The notes under the pieces are model-generated. The model had not been told where the DNA came from and searched no databases. It saw only the letters and a list, made by a program, of their open reading frames with translations. Source: Comamonadaceae bacterium (GTDB lineage: Bacteria; Pseudomonadota; Gammaproteobacteria; Burkholderiales; Burkholderiaceae_C). Taken from it: a DNA stretch of 59,018 nucleotides. The stretch spans positions 1-59,018 of the forward strand of contig JAECRA010000025.1 of NCBI GenBank assembly GCA_015999985.1, read 5' to 3'. Made by a program: the position numbers and the translations under genes. Shown here one piece after another: positions 35,478 through 45,057 of the stretch. Positions within the stretch are counted from its first letter, which is position 1. Each line of letters starts with the position of its first letter.

Positions 35478-36469
35478 GGCGTTGCCCCCTTGGCAATGAC
35501 ATCCGCCGGAGTGCTCAATTCCGGGGCGGCGGTTTTGGAAGAAGCACGCACACCGAACATGATGCCGATGGTGACCAGGGCCAATCCAGCCAGGAGATTC
35601 AGACCCAAGGGCTCACCAAGGAAAAACACAGCGCCCAGGGCAGAAAGACCGGGCACCAGGGCCGTGATCATCGTCGACCGCACGGGACCGAATTGCTTGA
35701 CCATGTAGGTGAATGCGATGCCGGCCATCACGACGGAACCACCGCCCTGAAAGACCATATGGAAGGCGATCTCGCTCCAGGCGACGCTTGACAGGTGGCT
35801 TGTGAGCACGCCCAGTTGAGTCAACAGAAAAAAGATCGGGACATAAGTACAGAAAGCGAACGCTGTGATGGCAATGGTGCCCCGAACAGCGTCCAGTTTG
35901 AATTGGCGCGCCAAGATGCTGTAGACACCCCAACACATCGCTGCCGACATGAAAATCAGATCGCCTTTCCAGACCTCACCCCCCTGGAAGGCACGCAGCA
36001 AGCTGGCGCCGCCCACCAGAAGATCTCCAGCCACGATGCACGCCAGGCCCACCAGGCGCAGCTTGGTAAAACGCTCTCCCAACAGCAGAAAGGCCAATAC
36101 GGCGGTCCAAAGTGGCAGGCTGCCGGGCATAAGCACAGAGGCATGGGCCGCCGGCGCATAAACAAAGCCTGCATAACAAAGCACCGCGTAAAGCGGTCCC
36201 CCGACAAACCCCACCATCACAGTCTGACGCCATGGCAAAGGCGACAACCCCCACAGTGACGATGAACCTTTAGCGGTTGAATCACGCTTCGTGAGATAAA
36301 GCCCCCATGGCAACAGCACCAGGGAAGCTCCCAGAATGCGTAGCAGTCCAATATCGAACGGGGTCAACGTGCGCGCCGCCGAGGCGCGTCCAATGATGAT
36401 GAAACCGGTCCAGATGGCAACGGTGAGCACTGCAGCCAGCACGCCGAGTGCCCGGGGAGAAATACGCAT
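35474..36469 (-). CDS. EamA/DMT-family transporter
   Basis: A 331-residue inner-membrane protein with about ten hydrophobic helices in two EamA repeats (about 8-150 and 165-305). Visible repeat hallmarks are IWTGFIIIGRASAARTLTPFDIGLLRILGASLVLLPW and the second-half YSILARQFKLDAVRGT. The family exports amino acids and other metabolites; substrate unknown. The ATG at 36469 (MRISPRAL) was chosen; a longer upstream frame runs through degenerate ankyrin sequence. It is the first gene of the EamA-tsaB-rimI unit. Confidence 0.87.
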   Translation of the reverse strand: MRISPRALGVLAAVLTVAIWTGFIIIGRASAARTLTPFDIGLLRILGASLVLLPWGLYLTKRDSTAKGSSSLWGLSPLPWRQTVMVGFVGGPLYAVLCYAGFVYAPAAHASVLMPGSLPLWTAVLAFLLLGERFTKLRLVGLACIVAGDLLVGGASLLRAFQGGEVWKGDLIFMSAAMCWGVYSILARQFKLDAVRGTIAITAFAFCTYVPIFFLLTQLGVLTSHLSSVAWSEIAFHMVFQGGGSVVMAGIAFTYMVKQFGPVRSTMITALVPGLSALGAVFFLGEPLGLNLLAGLALVTIGIMFGVRASSKTAAPELSTPADVIAKGATP

Positions 36470-36476
36470 GCCCGAA

Positions 36477-36668
36477 TTATCGGTGCTGCGAGCTATGTGC
36501 GCAGAACCAGGGTGCACGCTTCACTTCGCGCGACCTCCGGCGTAGAGTCATCGGCCTGCTGGCCCAGATGTCCCTCACTTCCAGACGTTCAAGCAAGGCC
36601 CAAACCGAATACTCCACACCGGCCCGTGCTGCCAGCATCAGCGCAGCCATGCCGTTCAGGCCGCTGGC
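36477..36668 (-). pseudogene. Ankyrin coding sequence beyond a premature stop
   Basis: After the TAA at 36669-36671 the same frame stays open for 63 codons to TAA 36477-36479. It reads ASGLNGMAALMLAARAGVEYSVWALLERLEVRDI, a copy of the repeat ARGPHGMTALMLAAGAGAEYPVWALLERLGARDI inside the gene. At the homologous place upstream the codon is AAA, so one A-to-T change made the stop. The tail after the repeat is Arg-rich and probably decayed. Confidence 0.75.
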
Positions 36669-37865
36669 TTAGATGGCCTCGTCTTCGAGCACCTCAAGCA
36701 ACTGCAAGATCACCTCCTCGTGCCCCGCCGCAGCGGCGAGCATCGGTGCAGTAAACCCGTGATCGCTCCTGGCCTCGATGTCCCTGGCGCCCAGACGTTC
36801 AAGCAAGGCCCAAACCGGATACTCCGCACCGGCCCCTGCTGCCAGCATCAGCGCAGTCATGCCGTGCGGGCCCCTGGCTTTGATGGCCTCGTCTTCCAGC
36901 ACCTCAAGCAAAGCGTCAACCACGTTTTCGTGCCCCTCAAGATAGTTTTGCGGTTCTTCATCCCAATCCGGGTCGATGGCCATACCATCGATATCGCGCA
37001 CACCCAGACCTTGAAGCAACAACCCGACCGATAGGGATTCACGGGCAACCGCCGCCCGCATTAGAGCGTTCATCCCATGTCGGTCCTGAACAATGAAGTC
37101 CACACTACCAGGGCGTTCCCGGGAGGTCTCGATAAGGGCCAGGACCTCGTCCTCGCAACCCATTGCCGCAGACCGCATCAAGGCAGTCCTCCCAAGGTTA
37201 TCCACGGCATTGATGCCGGTAGGACTCATGCGCCCAAGCAACTGACCAAACGTATCGGGTTTAAGGCTGCCATTCGCCGCCCATGTCAGCGCTGTCCGTC
37301 CTTCATTGTCCGCCTCATCGATGCACTCAAATTTTTTGCTGCTGAGCAAGGCCTCAACCAGGCCATTCTGACCTGACGCTGCTGCGTAGATCAGTGCAGT
37401 TGCGCCTGCTCTATCTCTGGCATTGATCGCCTGAGCATCCATGAGACCCAGCAAAATTTTGCCCATCCTCTTGTTACGCACATCAATCGCCACCATCAGC
37501 GCGGTTTGACCTTGGTTGCGGGAATTGACGTCCTTGAAGCCGAAGTCCCGAAGAAATGCCTGGACCTCTGCAGGGATCTGCGCATCTCGTTGGTCGATAG
37601 GCGCACAGGGATTCAAGACAGCAACGGCGGAAATCATGTCATGCTGCTGTTGAAGGCCCCCGACCAGTTGCACTAGCTGATCTTCTTCTCTCAACCCCGC
37701 TGTAGCTTGCCCGTTTCCGACTTCAGTTCTCTGCCCGCCTCTAACTGGCGGCAGATCTTCATCATCCGCAGCCAGAATATGGGGATAGTCGGCACGGCTG
37801 CGAATCTGCACAGGCGCTGCATTTTGGGAGGGCGCGGTTGAACTCGATGATGCGTGAAGTTTCAT
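36669..37865 (-). CDS. Ankyrin-repeat protein, truncated by a nonsense codon
   Basis: A 398-residue protein without signal peptide. The first about 100 residues are polar and low in structure (Ser/Gln/Pro/Ala-rich). From about 115 there are eight or so ankyrin repeats with the usual GxTALMxAA start (GQTALMVAI, GATALIYAA, GRTALTWAA, GRTALMRSA, GMNALMRAA, GMTALMLAA, GFTAPMLAA). Ankyrin repeats bind proteins; a disordered N-terminus plus ankyrin repeats is common in bacterial secreted effectors (inference). The last repeats form a 210-bp tandem DNA duplication (units start at 36568 and 36778), and the gene is cut inside the third copy of the motif. The ribosome binding site is weak. Confidence 0.75.
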   Translation of the reverse strand: MKLHASSSSTAPSQNAAPVQIRSRADYPHILAADDEDLPPVRGGQRTEVGNGQATAGLREEDQLVQLVGGLQQQHDMISAVAVLNPCAPIDQRDAQIPAEVQAFLRDFGFKDVNSRNQGQTALMVAIDVRNKRMGKILLGLMDAQAINARDRAGATALIYAAASGQNGLVEALLSSKKFECIDEADNEGRTALTWAANGSLKPDTFGQLLGRMSPTGINAVDNLGRTALMRSAAMGCEDEVLALIETSRERPGSVDFIVQDRHGMNALMRAAVARESLSVGLLLQGLGVRDIDGMAIDPDWDEEPQNYLEGHENVVDALLEVLEDEAIKARGPHGMTALMLAAGAGAEYPVWALLERLGARDIEARSDHGFTAPMLAAAAGHEEVILQLLEVLEDEAI

Positions 37866-38079
37866 AGGAATAATCTAGAAAGCGGTGAAGAATGTTCATA
37901 ACCAAGCCAATGGACTCTTGGACCCAGGCTGGCTGCGGTCCGCACGCAGGACCGTTTGTTGTGAAGATTTGAGCGCGCGTCAGGTGGTCAGCCTTTTTGA
38001 GTAACCACACCGCGCCAGTCGTTCCTGGTTGGTCACTTCATTTACAAAATGATACTTTTCAGTTAATTTTTCTCTTGCC

Positions 38080-39606
38080 ATGAACTGCTCATCACGTTTT
38101 TCTCGAGTTCTATGGATATGTGCCGTCGCATGGCCTTTTCAGGCTCTTTCGCAGGTCAGCGTGCCTCAGGACGGGCTACCCGCCTCCGTCATGCAGGCAC
38201 TGACCAGCGCAGGTATTCCCGCGAGCAGCGTCTCCATGGTGGTGGCGCCTTTGCCTCAGCCGCCGGGTACGGTCAACCCACAGGCCTCCCCCGTCATTGC
38301 CAGCGGAGAACGCAACCCGGTTCCAGCGTCACAGGCGCTGCCACCGCCTCGGCTGGCATGGCAGGCAGATGTCCCCATGAACCCCGCTTCGGTGATGAAA
38401 TTAGTCACGACTTACGCGGGCCTCGACCTGCTTGGGTCGGGTTATTTCTGGAAAACACGTGTTTTCACCCAAGGGTTTATCAAGGATGGCGTACTGAATG
38501 GGGATTTGATCATCAAGGGCAGTGGTGATCCCAAGCTGGTGCTGGAACGCCTGCAGGATTTGATGCGAGCCATTCAAAGCAAAGGGGTGCGCACCATCAA
38601 CGGCGACATCCTGCTGGACAACAGCGTATTTCGCCTGCCCGTCCATGATGCAGCAGCTTTTGATGCTGATCCGCTGCGGCCCTACAACGTGGGTCCCGAT
38701 GGCTTGCTGGTGAACTTCAAGGCACTGATTTTCAAGTTCACACCCGAGCCGGGCGGCCGGCGCGTGCGCATAGAAAGCGAGCCGCCTATCGCCGGTGTAG
38801 AGATTCCTTCCGCGGTGCCTGCCGTCAAAGGCGCCTGTGGCGACTGGCGTACTCGGCTGGTTGCGCGCTTTGACGATCCGAACCGGATTACCTTCGCAGG
38901 TCGCTATCCGGGAAGCTGCGGTGAACAAAGCTGGTCAGTGGCCTATGTCGACCCCGCCAGTTATGCGCCCAGAGTGATTGAAGCCATGTGGCGTTCCTCT
39001 GGCGGCCAATTGACGGGCCACGCCAAGATGTTGGGCCAGCCCGGCGTAGGGCAACCGCTGGTCACCGGCTTTTCATTGCCACTGACCAGCATCATTGCCG
39101 ACATCAACAAGTTTTCCAACAACGTGATGGCCCAACAGCTGTTTCTCACACTCTCGGCCAGCGGAAACGGACATGGCAGCTTCGCAGAATCTCGCAATAC
39201 CCTGGCGCGCTGGTGGCGCCAACGTTTCGGTATGCGCGCTTCCCCCACGATAGAAAATGGCTCCGGCTTATCGCGCACTGAACGCATCACAGCCGCTTCG
39301 CTCACCGCTTTGCTGCAGCGCGCTTCTGAGGGCCCTTCTGGCCCCGCGTTTGAGCAATCTCTGAGCATTGCAGGCCTGGACGGCACGACCCGGGCCATGG
39401 CCAGCAGAAACCCGACATCTGAGGCGATTGGAAACGCTCGTTTGAAGACCGGCACCCTGCGTGATGTCGCCGCCGTCGCAGGCTATGCCACGGGCCGCTC
39501 CGGGCAGCGCTATAGCGTGGTGGGGATCATCAACCACGAAAATGCCCCCGCAGCGCGTCCTGCGCTTGACCGGCTGGTGGAGTGGGCTGTGAGCGAAGCG
39601 CCTTGA
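38080..39606 (+). CDS. dacB: D-alanyl-D-alanine carboxypeptidase/endopeptidase (PBP4 class)
   Basis: A 508-residue periplasmic class C penicillin-binding protein that trims or cleaves peptidoglycan cross-bridges. A signal peptide (about 1-25) precedes the catalytic domain with Ser104-x-x-Lys107 (SVMK), the SNN motif near 346 (KFSNNVMAQQ) and KTG near 457 (LKTGTLRDVAA), all three intact, with the PBP4 insert domain between the first two. An inverted repeat TCATTT-ACA-AAATGA (38038-38052) lies 28 bp before the ATG and could regulate it. Confidence 0.93.
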   Translation: MNCSSRFSRVLWICAVAWPFQALSQVSVPQDGLPASVMQALTSAGIPASSVSMVVAPLPQPPGTVNPQASPVIASGERNPVPASQALPPPRLAWQADVPMNPASVMKLVTTYAGLDLLGSGYFWKTRVFTQGFIKDGVLNGDLIIKGSGDPKLVLERLQDLMRAIQSKGVRTINGDILLDNSVFRLPVHDAAAFDADPLRPYNVGPDGLLVNFKALIFKFTPEPGGRRVRIESEPPIAGVEIPSAVPAVKGACGDWRTRLVARFDDPNRITFAGRYPGSCGEQSWSVAYVDPASYAPRVIEAMWRSSGGQLTGHAKMLGQPGVGQPLVTGFSLPLTSIIADINKFSNNVMAQQLFLTLSASGNGHGSFAESRNTLARWWRQRFGMRASPTIENGSGLSRTERITAASLTALLQRASEGPSGPAFEQSLSIAGLDGTTRAMASRNPTSEAIGNARLKTGTLRDVAAVAGYATGRSGQRYSVVGIINHENAPAARPALDRLVEWAVSEAP

Positions 39607-39730
39607 GAGCGTCAAAGGGGTTTAACGCCAGGCTCGACTTGCTCATGCGCTTCAGAAAGCCTCTGAACGCCTGCCTTCGATTCTGACCGTCTACACCTCT
39701 TGAAGAGCTCCCTGCGTCTGCAGCAATGAG

Positions 39731-41104
39731 CTATCGCAGATCGACCGCTGGCGGCTTTGCTGCGGAGCGCAAGATATCGTCCCACCGCTGGCTGCGGACA
39801 TCGGTGCGATCTTGCAGCAAGATGGATGCCAGTCCGGGCAGGGTCTGTCGCGACAACGCCTCCACTTTTGCGATGAAGACATCTCGCGGCAACGGCCTGT
39901 CCGGGCCACCTAACGCGCTCAGGCATTCGGCGCTTCGCGAGTGGCCATCTCGCGTCACGATGGTCACCCTTGCGGGTCGGTCATGCGGCACATCCATGGG
40001 ACCTGCCCAAGGATACAAATGCACCAAGTGGCGCAGTCGCATGACCTCAGGATGAGCAAGAGAGTCACTGGAGAATGCGAGGGCACCACCTTCGCTGTAA
40101 ACAAGCGCAGCCGCCACCATATGCGGTAACGAGAACTTGGCCCCCAGCGTGGTGACGGGCTGTGGATCTGGAAGCGTCAAGGCCAGGGGATGCGAGTGCA
40201 CGTCGATTCTCTGAATCGCTGCAACATCAAGGTCTTGCACGAGCCCCAGTGCAGCCTCTACCGCTGCATGCCCATGCTGGCAGCAGGCGTAGATTTTTTG
40301 ATACCCGGATTCGATAGACCAGACGCTTCCCAGATTCGCGGTCAGCGCTTCGGGCACCATCTCTGCGCCCAGGATGTCGCGATGGATCGCAGGCAAACTG
40401 GTTCCGGCCCCGCCAATGCCCGCCTCAGCCCAGTCCGCGCACTGAATGCCATTCACAGCACCAGCAGCCGCCCAGCCATTGCGAATCAGCACGCCTTCCG
40501 CCAAATGAGGCCGTGGCCCAAGACTGCACGTTGTCGCTGCGGCAGTCACGGCGCGGAACAGGGTCGATGCATCCCCTTTTCGCGCCAACACTACGCCTGC
40601 TGCTGCACCCACAGCAGACCACAAGGCATGCGCATGAATGACAGGCACTTTGTAGCGAGTACTCATGGCCATGCGTGTCACGACCTCATAACCCAGAGCG
40701 AGTGAGCGCAAGACATCGTCCAGACTCAATTCCTCTGCCGAAGCCTCGGCCAGAAGAGCAGGCAGCACATAGATGCCCGCGTGGCAGATGGCCAAACGAA
40801 AACCTTCGTCCAGCTCGCACCACGTTCCAGCCAGGCCGTTGATCGAGGCGGCCTGCATGCGGTCCGCGCGCGGCAACCCGGGTGCGAACACGACTGATTC
40901 GGCCACCGGCTTGCGCCGCAGAACAGTCTCGCGATATCGGCGTACCTCAGGTTCATCTGCACCCGCCAGCATCGCGGCCACGTCGTCAGCCAGTACGCTG
41001 GCTGCACGTTGCTCTACAGCGGCAGGAAGTTGTTGCGAGCGATAGGCCGTAGCCCACTCGCACAACTCAAGGAGCCGATCAGCGTAGGGATTGTCCTGCT
41101 TCAT
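39731..41104 (-). CDS. MmgE/PrpD-family protein (1 of 2)
   Basis: A 457-residue protein of the 2-methylcitrate dehydratase PrpD / cis-aconitate decarboxylase fold. Typical segments are NGLAGTWCELDEGFRLAICHAGIYVLPALLA, LALGYEVVTRMA, HAHALWSAVGAAAGVVLARK, IRNGWAAAGAVNGIQCADWAEAG and KIYACCQHGHAAVEAAL. The family dehydrates, decarboxylates or racemises methyl-branched di- and tricarboxylates. It is the last gene of the GntR-controlled operon, 33 bp after a Bug receptor gene. Substrate specificity cannot be read. Confidence 0.85.
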   Translation of the reverse strand: MKQDNPYADRLLELCEWATAYRSQQLPAAVEQRAASVLADDVAAMLAGADEPEVRRYRETVLRRKPVAESVVFAPGLPRADRMQAASINGLAGTWCELDEGFRLAICHAGIYVLPALLAEASAEELSLDDVLRSLALGYEVVTRMAMSTRYKVPVIHAHALWSAVGAAAGVVLARKGDASTLFRAVTAAATTCSLGPRPHLAEGVLIRNGWAAAGAVNGIQCADWAEAGIGGAGTSLPAIHRDILGAEMVPEALTANLGSVWSIESGYQKIYACCQHGHAAVEAALGLVQDLDVAAIQRIDVHSHPLALTLPDPQPVTTLGAKFSLPHMVAAALVYSEGGALAFSSDSLAHPEVMRLRHLVHLYPWAGPMDVPHDRPARVTIVTRDGHSRSAECLSALGGPDRPLPRDVFIAKVEALSRQTLPGLASILLQDRTDVRSQRWDDILRSAAKPPAVDLR

Positions 41105-41137
41105 GATGGATGCTTGCCCAGGTGTCCGATGAGGCTT

Positions 41138-42118
41138 CTATTGAAGCGTGATGTTCGCCTTGCGGATGACGTCTGCCCAACGACGCGCGTCACGCTCTTG
41201 CAGAGCCTTGAACTCTGCAGGCGTCATGGGAATCGGCTGCGCGCCGAGACCTTCAATACGCTCCAACATGGCCGGCTTGGCAAGAATCGTATTGACCGCT
41301 TTGTTCAACCGCTCGATCACTGCCGCAGGCGTGCCTTCCGGCGCATACAGGCCAAACCAGGTGGTCGCTTCGAAGCCTGGCAGGCCCGCCTCCTGGATGG
41401 TGGGCACGTTCGCCATCGATGGGAGGCGCGCGCGCCCTGTCACACCCAGGGGACGCAAAGCGCCGCTGGCCACGTAACGCATGGACGAAGGCACGTTGTC
41501 GAACATCATCTGCACGCGACCGGCGAGCAAGTCCACCATGGCTGGGCCGCTACCCTGATAGGGCACGTGGGTAATCTTGGTGCCCGCCATCACGTTGAAC
41601 ATTTCGCCTGCCAGGTGAGTGGTCCCGCCATTGCCCGATGAGCCGAAGTTGAACTTTGTGGGGTTCGCCTTGGCCTGCGCGATCAACTCTTGTACAGAGT
41701 TGACCGGTAAAGACGAAGGCACCACCAACACATTCACAGAGCTCGTCAATGCAGCCACTGGAACAAGATCTTTGGCAGGATCGAAAGCCATATTCGGAAA
41801 CAGCGCCGGGTTGATGGCCATGTTTCCCGCCGCGCCGAGTAGCAGCGTGTAGCCATCAGGTGCGCTTCTGGCCACTTGAAGTGAACCGATATTGCCGCCA
41901 CCGCCTGGCTTGTTTTCTACAACGAAAGCGCCACCCAGCGCACCCTGGAGTTCGGTCGCGATCACACGGCCGAACACGTCAGTCGCACCCCCAGCAGCAA
42001 ACGGCACGATGATGCGAACGGGCCGCTGAGGATAGTCCTGTGCGACGGCCGCACCTGCAGTCACGATGCACATAGTGGCAGCGATGAAGCGAAGCGCTTG
42101 GGAAATGCCAGATTTCAT
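41138..42118 (-). CDS. Bug/TctC-family solute-binding protein
   Basis: A 326-residue periplasmic receptor with a Sec signal (MKSGISQALRFIAATMCIVTAGAAVAQ) and the hallmark VRIIVPFAAGGATDVFGR and HVPYQGSGPAMVDLLAG. Start chosen at ATG 42118, which gives a standard signal peptide. It lies between the two MmgE/PrpD genes of the operon and likely captures a carboxylate of this pathway. No TctA/B partners are present. Confidence 0.9.
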   Translation of the reverse strand: MKSGISQALRFIAATMCIVTAGAAVAQDYPQRPVRIIVPFAAGGATDVFGRVIATELQGALGGAFVVENKPGGGGNIGSLQVARSAPDGYTLLLGAAGNMAINPALFPNMAFDPAKDLVPVAALTSSVNVLVVPSSLPVNSVQELIAQAKANPTKFNFGSSGNGGTTHLAGEMFNVMAGTKITHVPYQGSGPAMVDLLAGRVQMMFDNVPSSMRYVASGALRPLGVTGRARLPSMANVPTIQEAGLPGFEATTWFGLYAPEGTPAAVIERLNKAVNTILAKPAMLERIEGLGAQPIPMTPAEFKALQERDARRWADVIRKANITLQ

Positions 42119-42220
42119 TTCAAACTCCAACTTGAAAAATCTAAGAAGACTCGGATTCGAGATGACGACACACGCAAGGGCAATGCCAATCAAAAGCACG
42201 CGCGTCCCTACACCGACGGG

Positions 42221-43624
42221 TCAAACAGCCTTCAATACCAGTTCATCCATCACGCTGCGGATGGACTGGTTTCCGTCGGCATACAAACTCTTCATCAGCG
42301 ATCGTGCGGACTCGGCGGGCAGCACTGAAGCCAATGCCATCACGAACTTGTCCAGAAGCGCTTCATCTGAAATGGGTTGCTCCGGTGCTCCCAACGGATC
42401 ATTGATGTACTGCTCGAACACTCGAGCATCGGCCATGGAAACGCGAACGCGCGCGGGACCATGCACGGGGTACTCGGCATTGCATTGCACATCAGGTGTC
42501 ACGCGCACGAGGGCTGCAAGCGCGGCGAGGTCCGCACGTCCGCGTGAGGTCTCGGAGAACGCTTGAAGGTCAACGCCTCCGGTGACTGCGGCCACCGACA
42601 TCACGTAGGGAAAGCTCAATTGCGCAGTGTTCAACGTATCCCAGGGCAAACTGGCGTGAGGCATCGCTGCGTCGTATGTCCCTACATCGATAGACGCAAT
42701 ACCGCTTGCTTCAAACCCGTGCCTTCTACGCAAGTCGAGCAAGGCGTCAATGGCAGGATGAATGTGGCGGCAGCACGGATAGGGCTTTAAATAAGATCGA
42801 ACTATCGCCAGCTCGGAGCGACGCGCGCGCAACGCGACCAGTCCAAGATCGCCAGTGAGCCCGCCGTAGGCTTGCAAAACGCCTGCTTTGGTTTCAAGCA
42901 CACCCCGCGGGCCCTGCACGACACCTTGTTTCGCCAAGAGCGCCGCAAGAAGCCCTTCACGTGCCGCATGGGCCGGGTGCAATTTCTTGATATTCCCACC
43001 ACCTGTGAGGTAGGCGAAGATGCCCGATGAGGAGCTTGCAGCAATGCCGAGCGCATTCTCCATGGCATCTTCATCCAGTTTCAGCAATCGACCCGCCGCT
43101 GCCGCAGCACCCAGGGTGCCGGCCACCGGGGTCGTCTGAAAACCCCTCTTGCTGGCATGCGGATGCAGTAGTTCGGCCACGCTCACGGCCACTTCGTAAC
43201 CAGCCACGGTGGCCGCCAGGAGCTCGCTGAAACTTGCTCCCATGCCGTAGCCCGCAGCCAGCGCTGCGGGAACCACGGTCGTACCAGGATGGATAGAGCC
43301 CTCTCGATTGCCGTCGTCCATTTCCAGGGCATGGGCGCCAGCAGCCATAAGATAGGCCGCTTGCAATGGCTCGCAGCGCCAGGACGAGCCGATGACGGGC
43401 ACACCATCAGCTTCAGCCAGCCTCACGCCTGGCAAGTGGGCGACAGCCTCTACGATAGGCTGCGAGGCGCCCGCCACAGCGGACACGAGGGTGTCAAGAA
43501 CATGGTGCACCGTTTCCCGGCGTTCCGATGCACTTAGCGCGGCGAAATCACAGTGGCACGCAAAGCGTGCAAGCGCGCGTGTGGGCGCCTGGGCAAAAGC
43601 CTCAGGCGTGATGGCTTGCGTCAT
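42221..43624 (-). CDS. MmgE/PrpD-family protein (2 of 2)
   Basis: A 467-residue member of the same family as the 39731-41104 product but clearly diverged. Segments include MAAGAHALEMDDGNREGSIHPGTTVVPAALAAGYGMG, TPVAGTLGAAAAAGRLL, LHPAHAAREGLLAALLAKQGVVQGP and YLKPYPCCRHIHPAID, the last with family-conserved His. Two paralogues in one operon suggest two successive or stereospecific steps. It starts 7 bp after the stop of the FAD-protein gene, so they are tightly coupled. Confidence 0.86.
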   Translation of the reverse strand: MTQAITPEAFAQAPTRALARFACHCDFAALSASERRETVHHVLDTLVSAVAGASQPIVEAVAHLPGVRLAEADGVPVIGSSWRCEPLQAAYLMAAGAHALEMDDGNREGSIHPGTTVVPAALAAGYGMGASFSELLAATVAGYEVAVSVAELLHPHASKRGFQTTPVAGTLGAAAAAGRLLKLDEDAMENALGIAASSSSGIFAYLTGGGNIKKLHPAHAAREGLLAALLAKQGVVQGPRGVLETKAGVLQAYGGLTGDLGLVALRARRSELAIVRSYLKPYPCCRHIHPAIDALLDLRRRHGFEASGIASIDVGTYDAAMPHASLPWDTLNTAQLSFPYVMSVAAVTGGVDLQAFSETSRGRADLAALAALVRVTPDVQCNAEYPVHGPARVRVSMADARVFEQYINDPLGAPEQPISDEALLDKFVMALASVLPAESARSLMKSLYADGNQSIRSVMDELVLKAV

Positions 43625-43631
43625 ATGCTGC

Positions 43632-45047
43632 TTACTCCGTCGCCTTAGTTTCCTGAACTTGCCGTGCGGCCGCTCTGCCTGCGATGTAACCCAGGCCGAG
43701 CGCGCCCAGCAGGCCGTTGCCGGACATATAGCCTTGCCCGCTGCGGTTTCCGCTGATGCCGGCAGCTGAACCTCCCCCTGCGTAGAGGCCGGGGATCACT
43801 GAGCCGTCGGTACGCAGTACGCGTGCCTCGCCATCTACCTGCAAGCCACCCTGGGTATGGAACAAGGCCGGTGCGATGCGTGTGACCGTGTAGGGCGCTT
43901 GCAGCGCGCCCAGTCCCCATGCCGTACGTCCGAAAGCATCGGGTGCGCCAGTCTCCGCGCTTTCTGCTGCGGCTTGGAGCGTGCCAGCCAGCACGGCCTC
44001 GTCCATATTCAGACGTGCCGCGAGCGACGTCACATCCGCCGCTTCAGCCACGCCACCGATTGCGACGAGTTCGGCGTATTCTTCCTGTCCGCTGGCTGTG
44101 AGGTCACGCACCCGCGTGTCAGCGATCTCGTAGAAGGGTCCGCCGTGCGTCATCTCAACGGCGGCAAAAGCCGAGTACCCGATGCTTTCGTCTCCGATGC
44201 GTCTGCCCTGCCCGTCAACCACGATGCCGCCCTTTTCCACGACGGTCCATGTGACCAGGGAGCCGTGGGGATCCGCAAGGCTGGCATGACCTTGGTAGCT
44301 CGTCATGTTGCCGAATGCAGCACCAAGTTGCTGCCCCCACTCCACAGCTTCTCCCTGACTGCCTGCCGCGCCACCGTATGCCGCCCCTGCCACCTCGGGG
44401 CAGTAGCGCGCAAGCAGATCACGGTTGGCCGCAAATCCGTTGGTGCACAAAATCACAGCGCCTGCGCGAATGACCGTGCGCTCACCACTTGGCGTGACAG
44501 CCACGGCACCGACCACTGCGCCTTCAGGCGATACCACCAGATCGACTGCAGGGTTGCCAAAAGCGATGGGAATGTCCCGCGCCTCTGCCGTGCGCAGCAA
44601 ATCGTGCATCAAGTCAGTTCCACGCCGGGACGGTGGTGAATGCAGGCGATGGACCGAGTGGCCAATATGCTTGTAGGTTTTCACCAGGGTTAGCTGTACT
44701 CCGGCGCGGTCCACGAGCCACTCGACCAGTTCCGCGGACACTTGTGCAAGCCGATCACTCAAGGCAGGCGCTTCATGCTCGCCTGCCACACGATTCAGAT
44801 CTGCAACGAAAACGGCGGGGCTGTCTTCGACTCCAGCTTCGCGCTGAAAGCGTGTGCCCGCGGCCGGAATTGATCCGCTTGAAAGCATGGAGTTGCCTTG
44901 CATGCGGTCAAGCTTTTCGAGCACCGCAATCTCCAGACCCGGTGCCGCATCCGCTGCCGCCAGTGCAGCAGCCAAACCGCAGCCACCGGCTCCGATGACC
45001 AGAACGTCAAAGTTGGCGTCAAACACTTGTCCTTCAGAACTGATCAC
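43632..45047 (-). CDS. FAD-dependent oxidoreductase, fumarate-reductase flavoprotein type
   Basis: A 471-residue flavoprotein of the FAD_binding_2 (fumarate reductase / 3-ketosteroid dehydrogenase) family. The dinucleotide fold GAGGCGLAAALAAADA (18-33) is followed by EKLDRMQGNSMLSSG, the NGFAANRDLLARYCPE segment, and the C-terminal FAD loop LYAGGGSAAGISGNRSGQGYMSGNGLLGALGLG. Such enzymes add or remove hydrogens across a C-C bond next to a carbonyl or carboxylate. There is no signal peptide or haem motif, so it is cytoplasmic. In this operon it could reduce or desaturate the dicarboxylate intermediate (inference). Confidence 0.85.
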   Translation of the reverse strand: MISSEGQVFDANFDVLVIGAGGCGLAAALAAADAAPGLEIAVLEKLDRMQGNSMLSSGSIPAAGTRFQREAGVEDSPAVFVADLNRVAGEHEAPALSDRLAQVSAELVEWLVDRAGVQLTLVKTYKHIGHSVHRLHSPPSRRGTDLMHDLLRTAEARDIPIAFGNPAVDLVVSPEGAVVGAVAVTPSGERTVIRAGAVILCTNGFAANRDLLARYCPEVAGAAYGGAAGSQGEAVEWGQQLGAAFGNMTSYQGHASLADPHGSLVTWTVVEKGGIVVDGQGRRIGDESIGYSAFAAVEMTHGGPFYEIADTRVRDLTASGQEEYAELVAIGGVAEAADVTSLAARLNMDEAVLAGTLQAAAESAETGAPDAFGRTAWGLGALQAPYTVTRIAPALFHTQGGLQVDGEARVLRTDGSVIPGLYAGGGSAAGISGNRSGQGYMSGNGLLGALGLGYIAGRAAARQVQETKATE

Positions 45048-45057
45048 GCAGGCCCCC

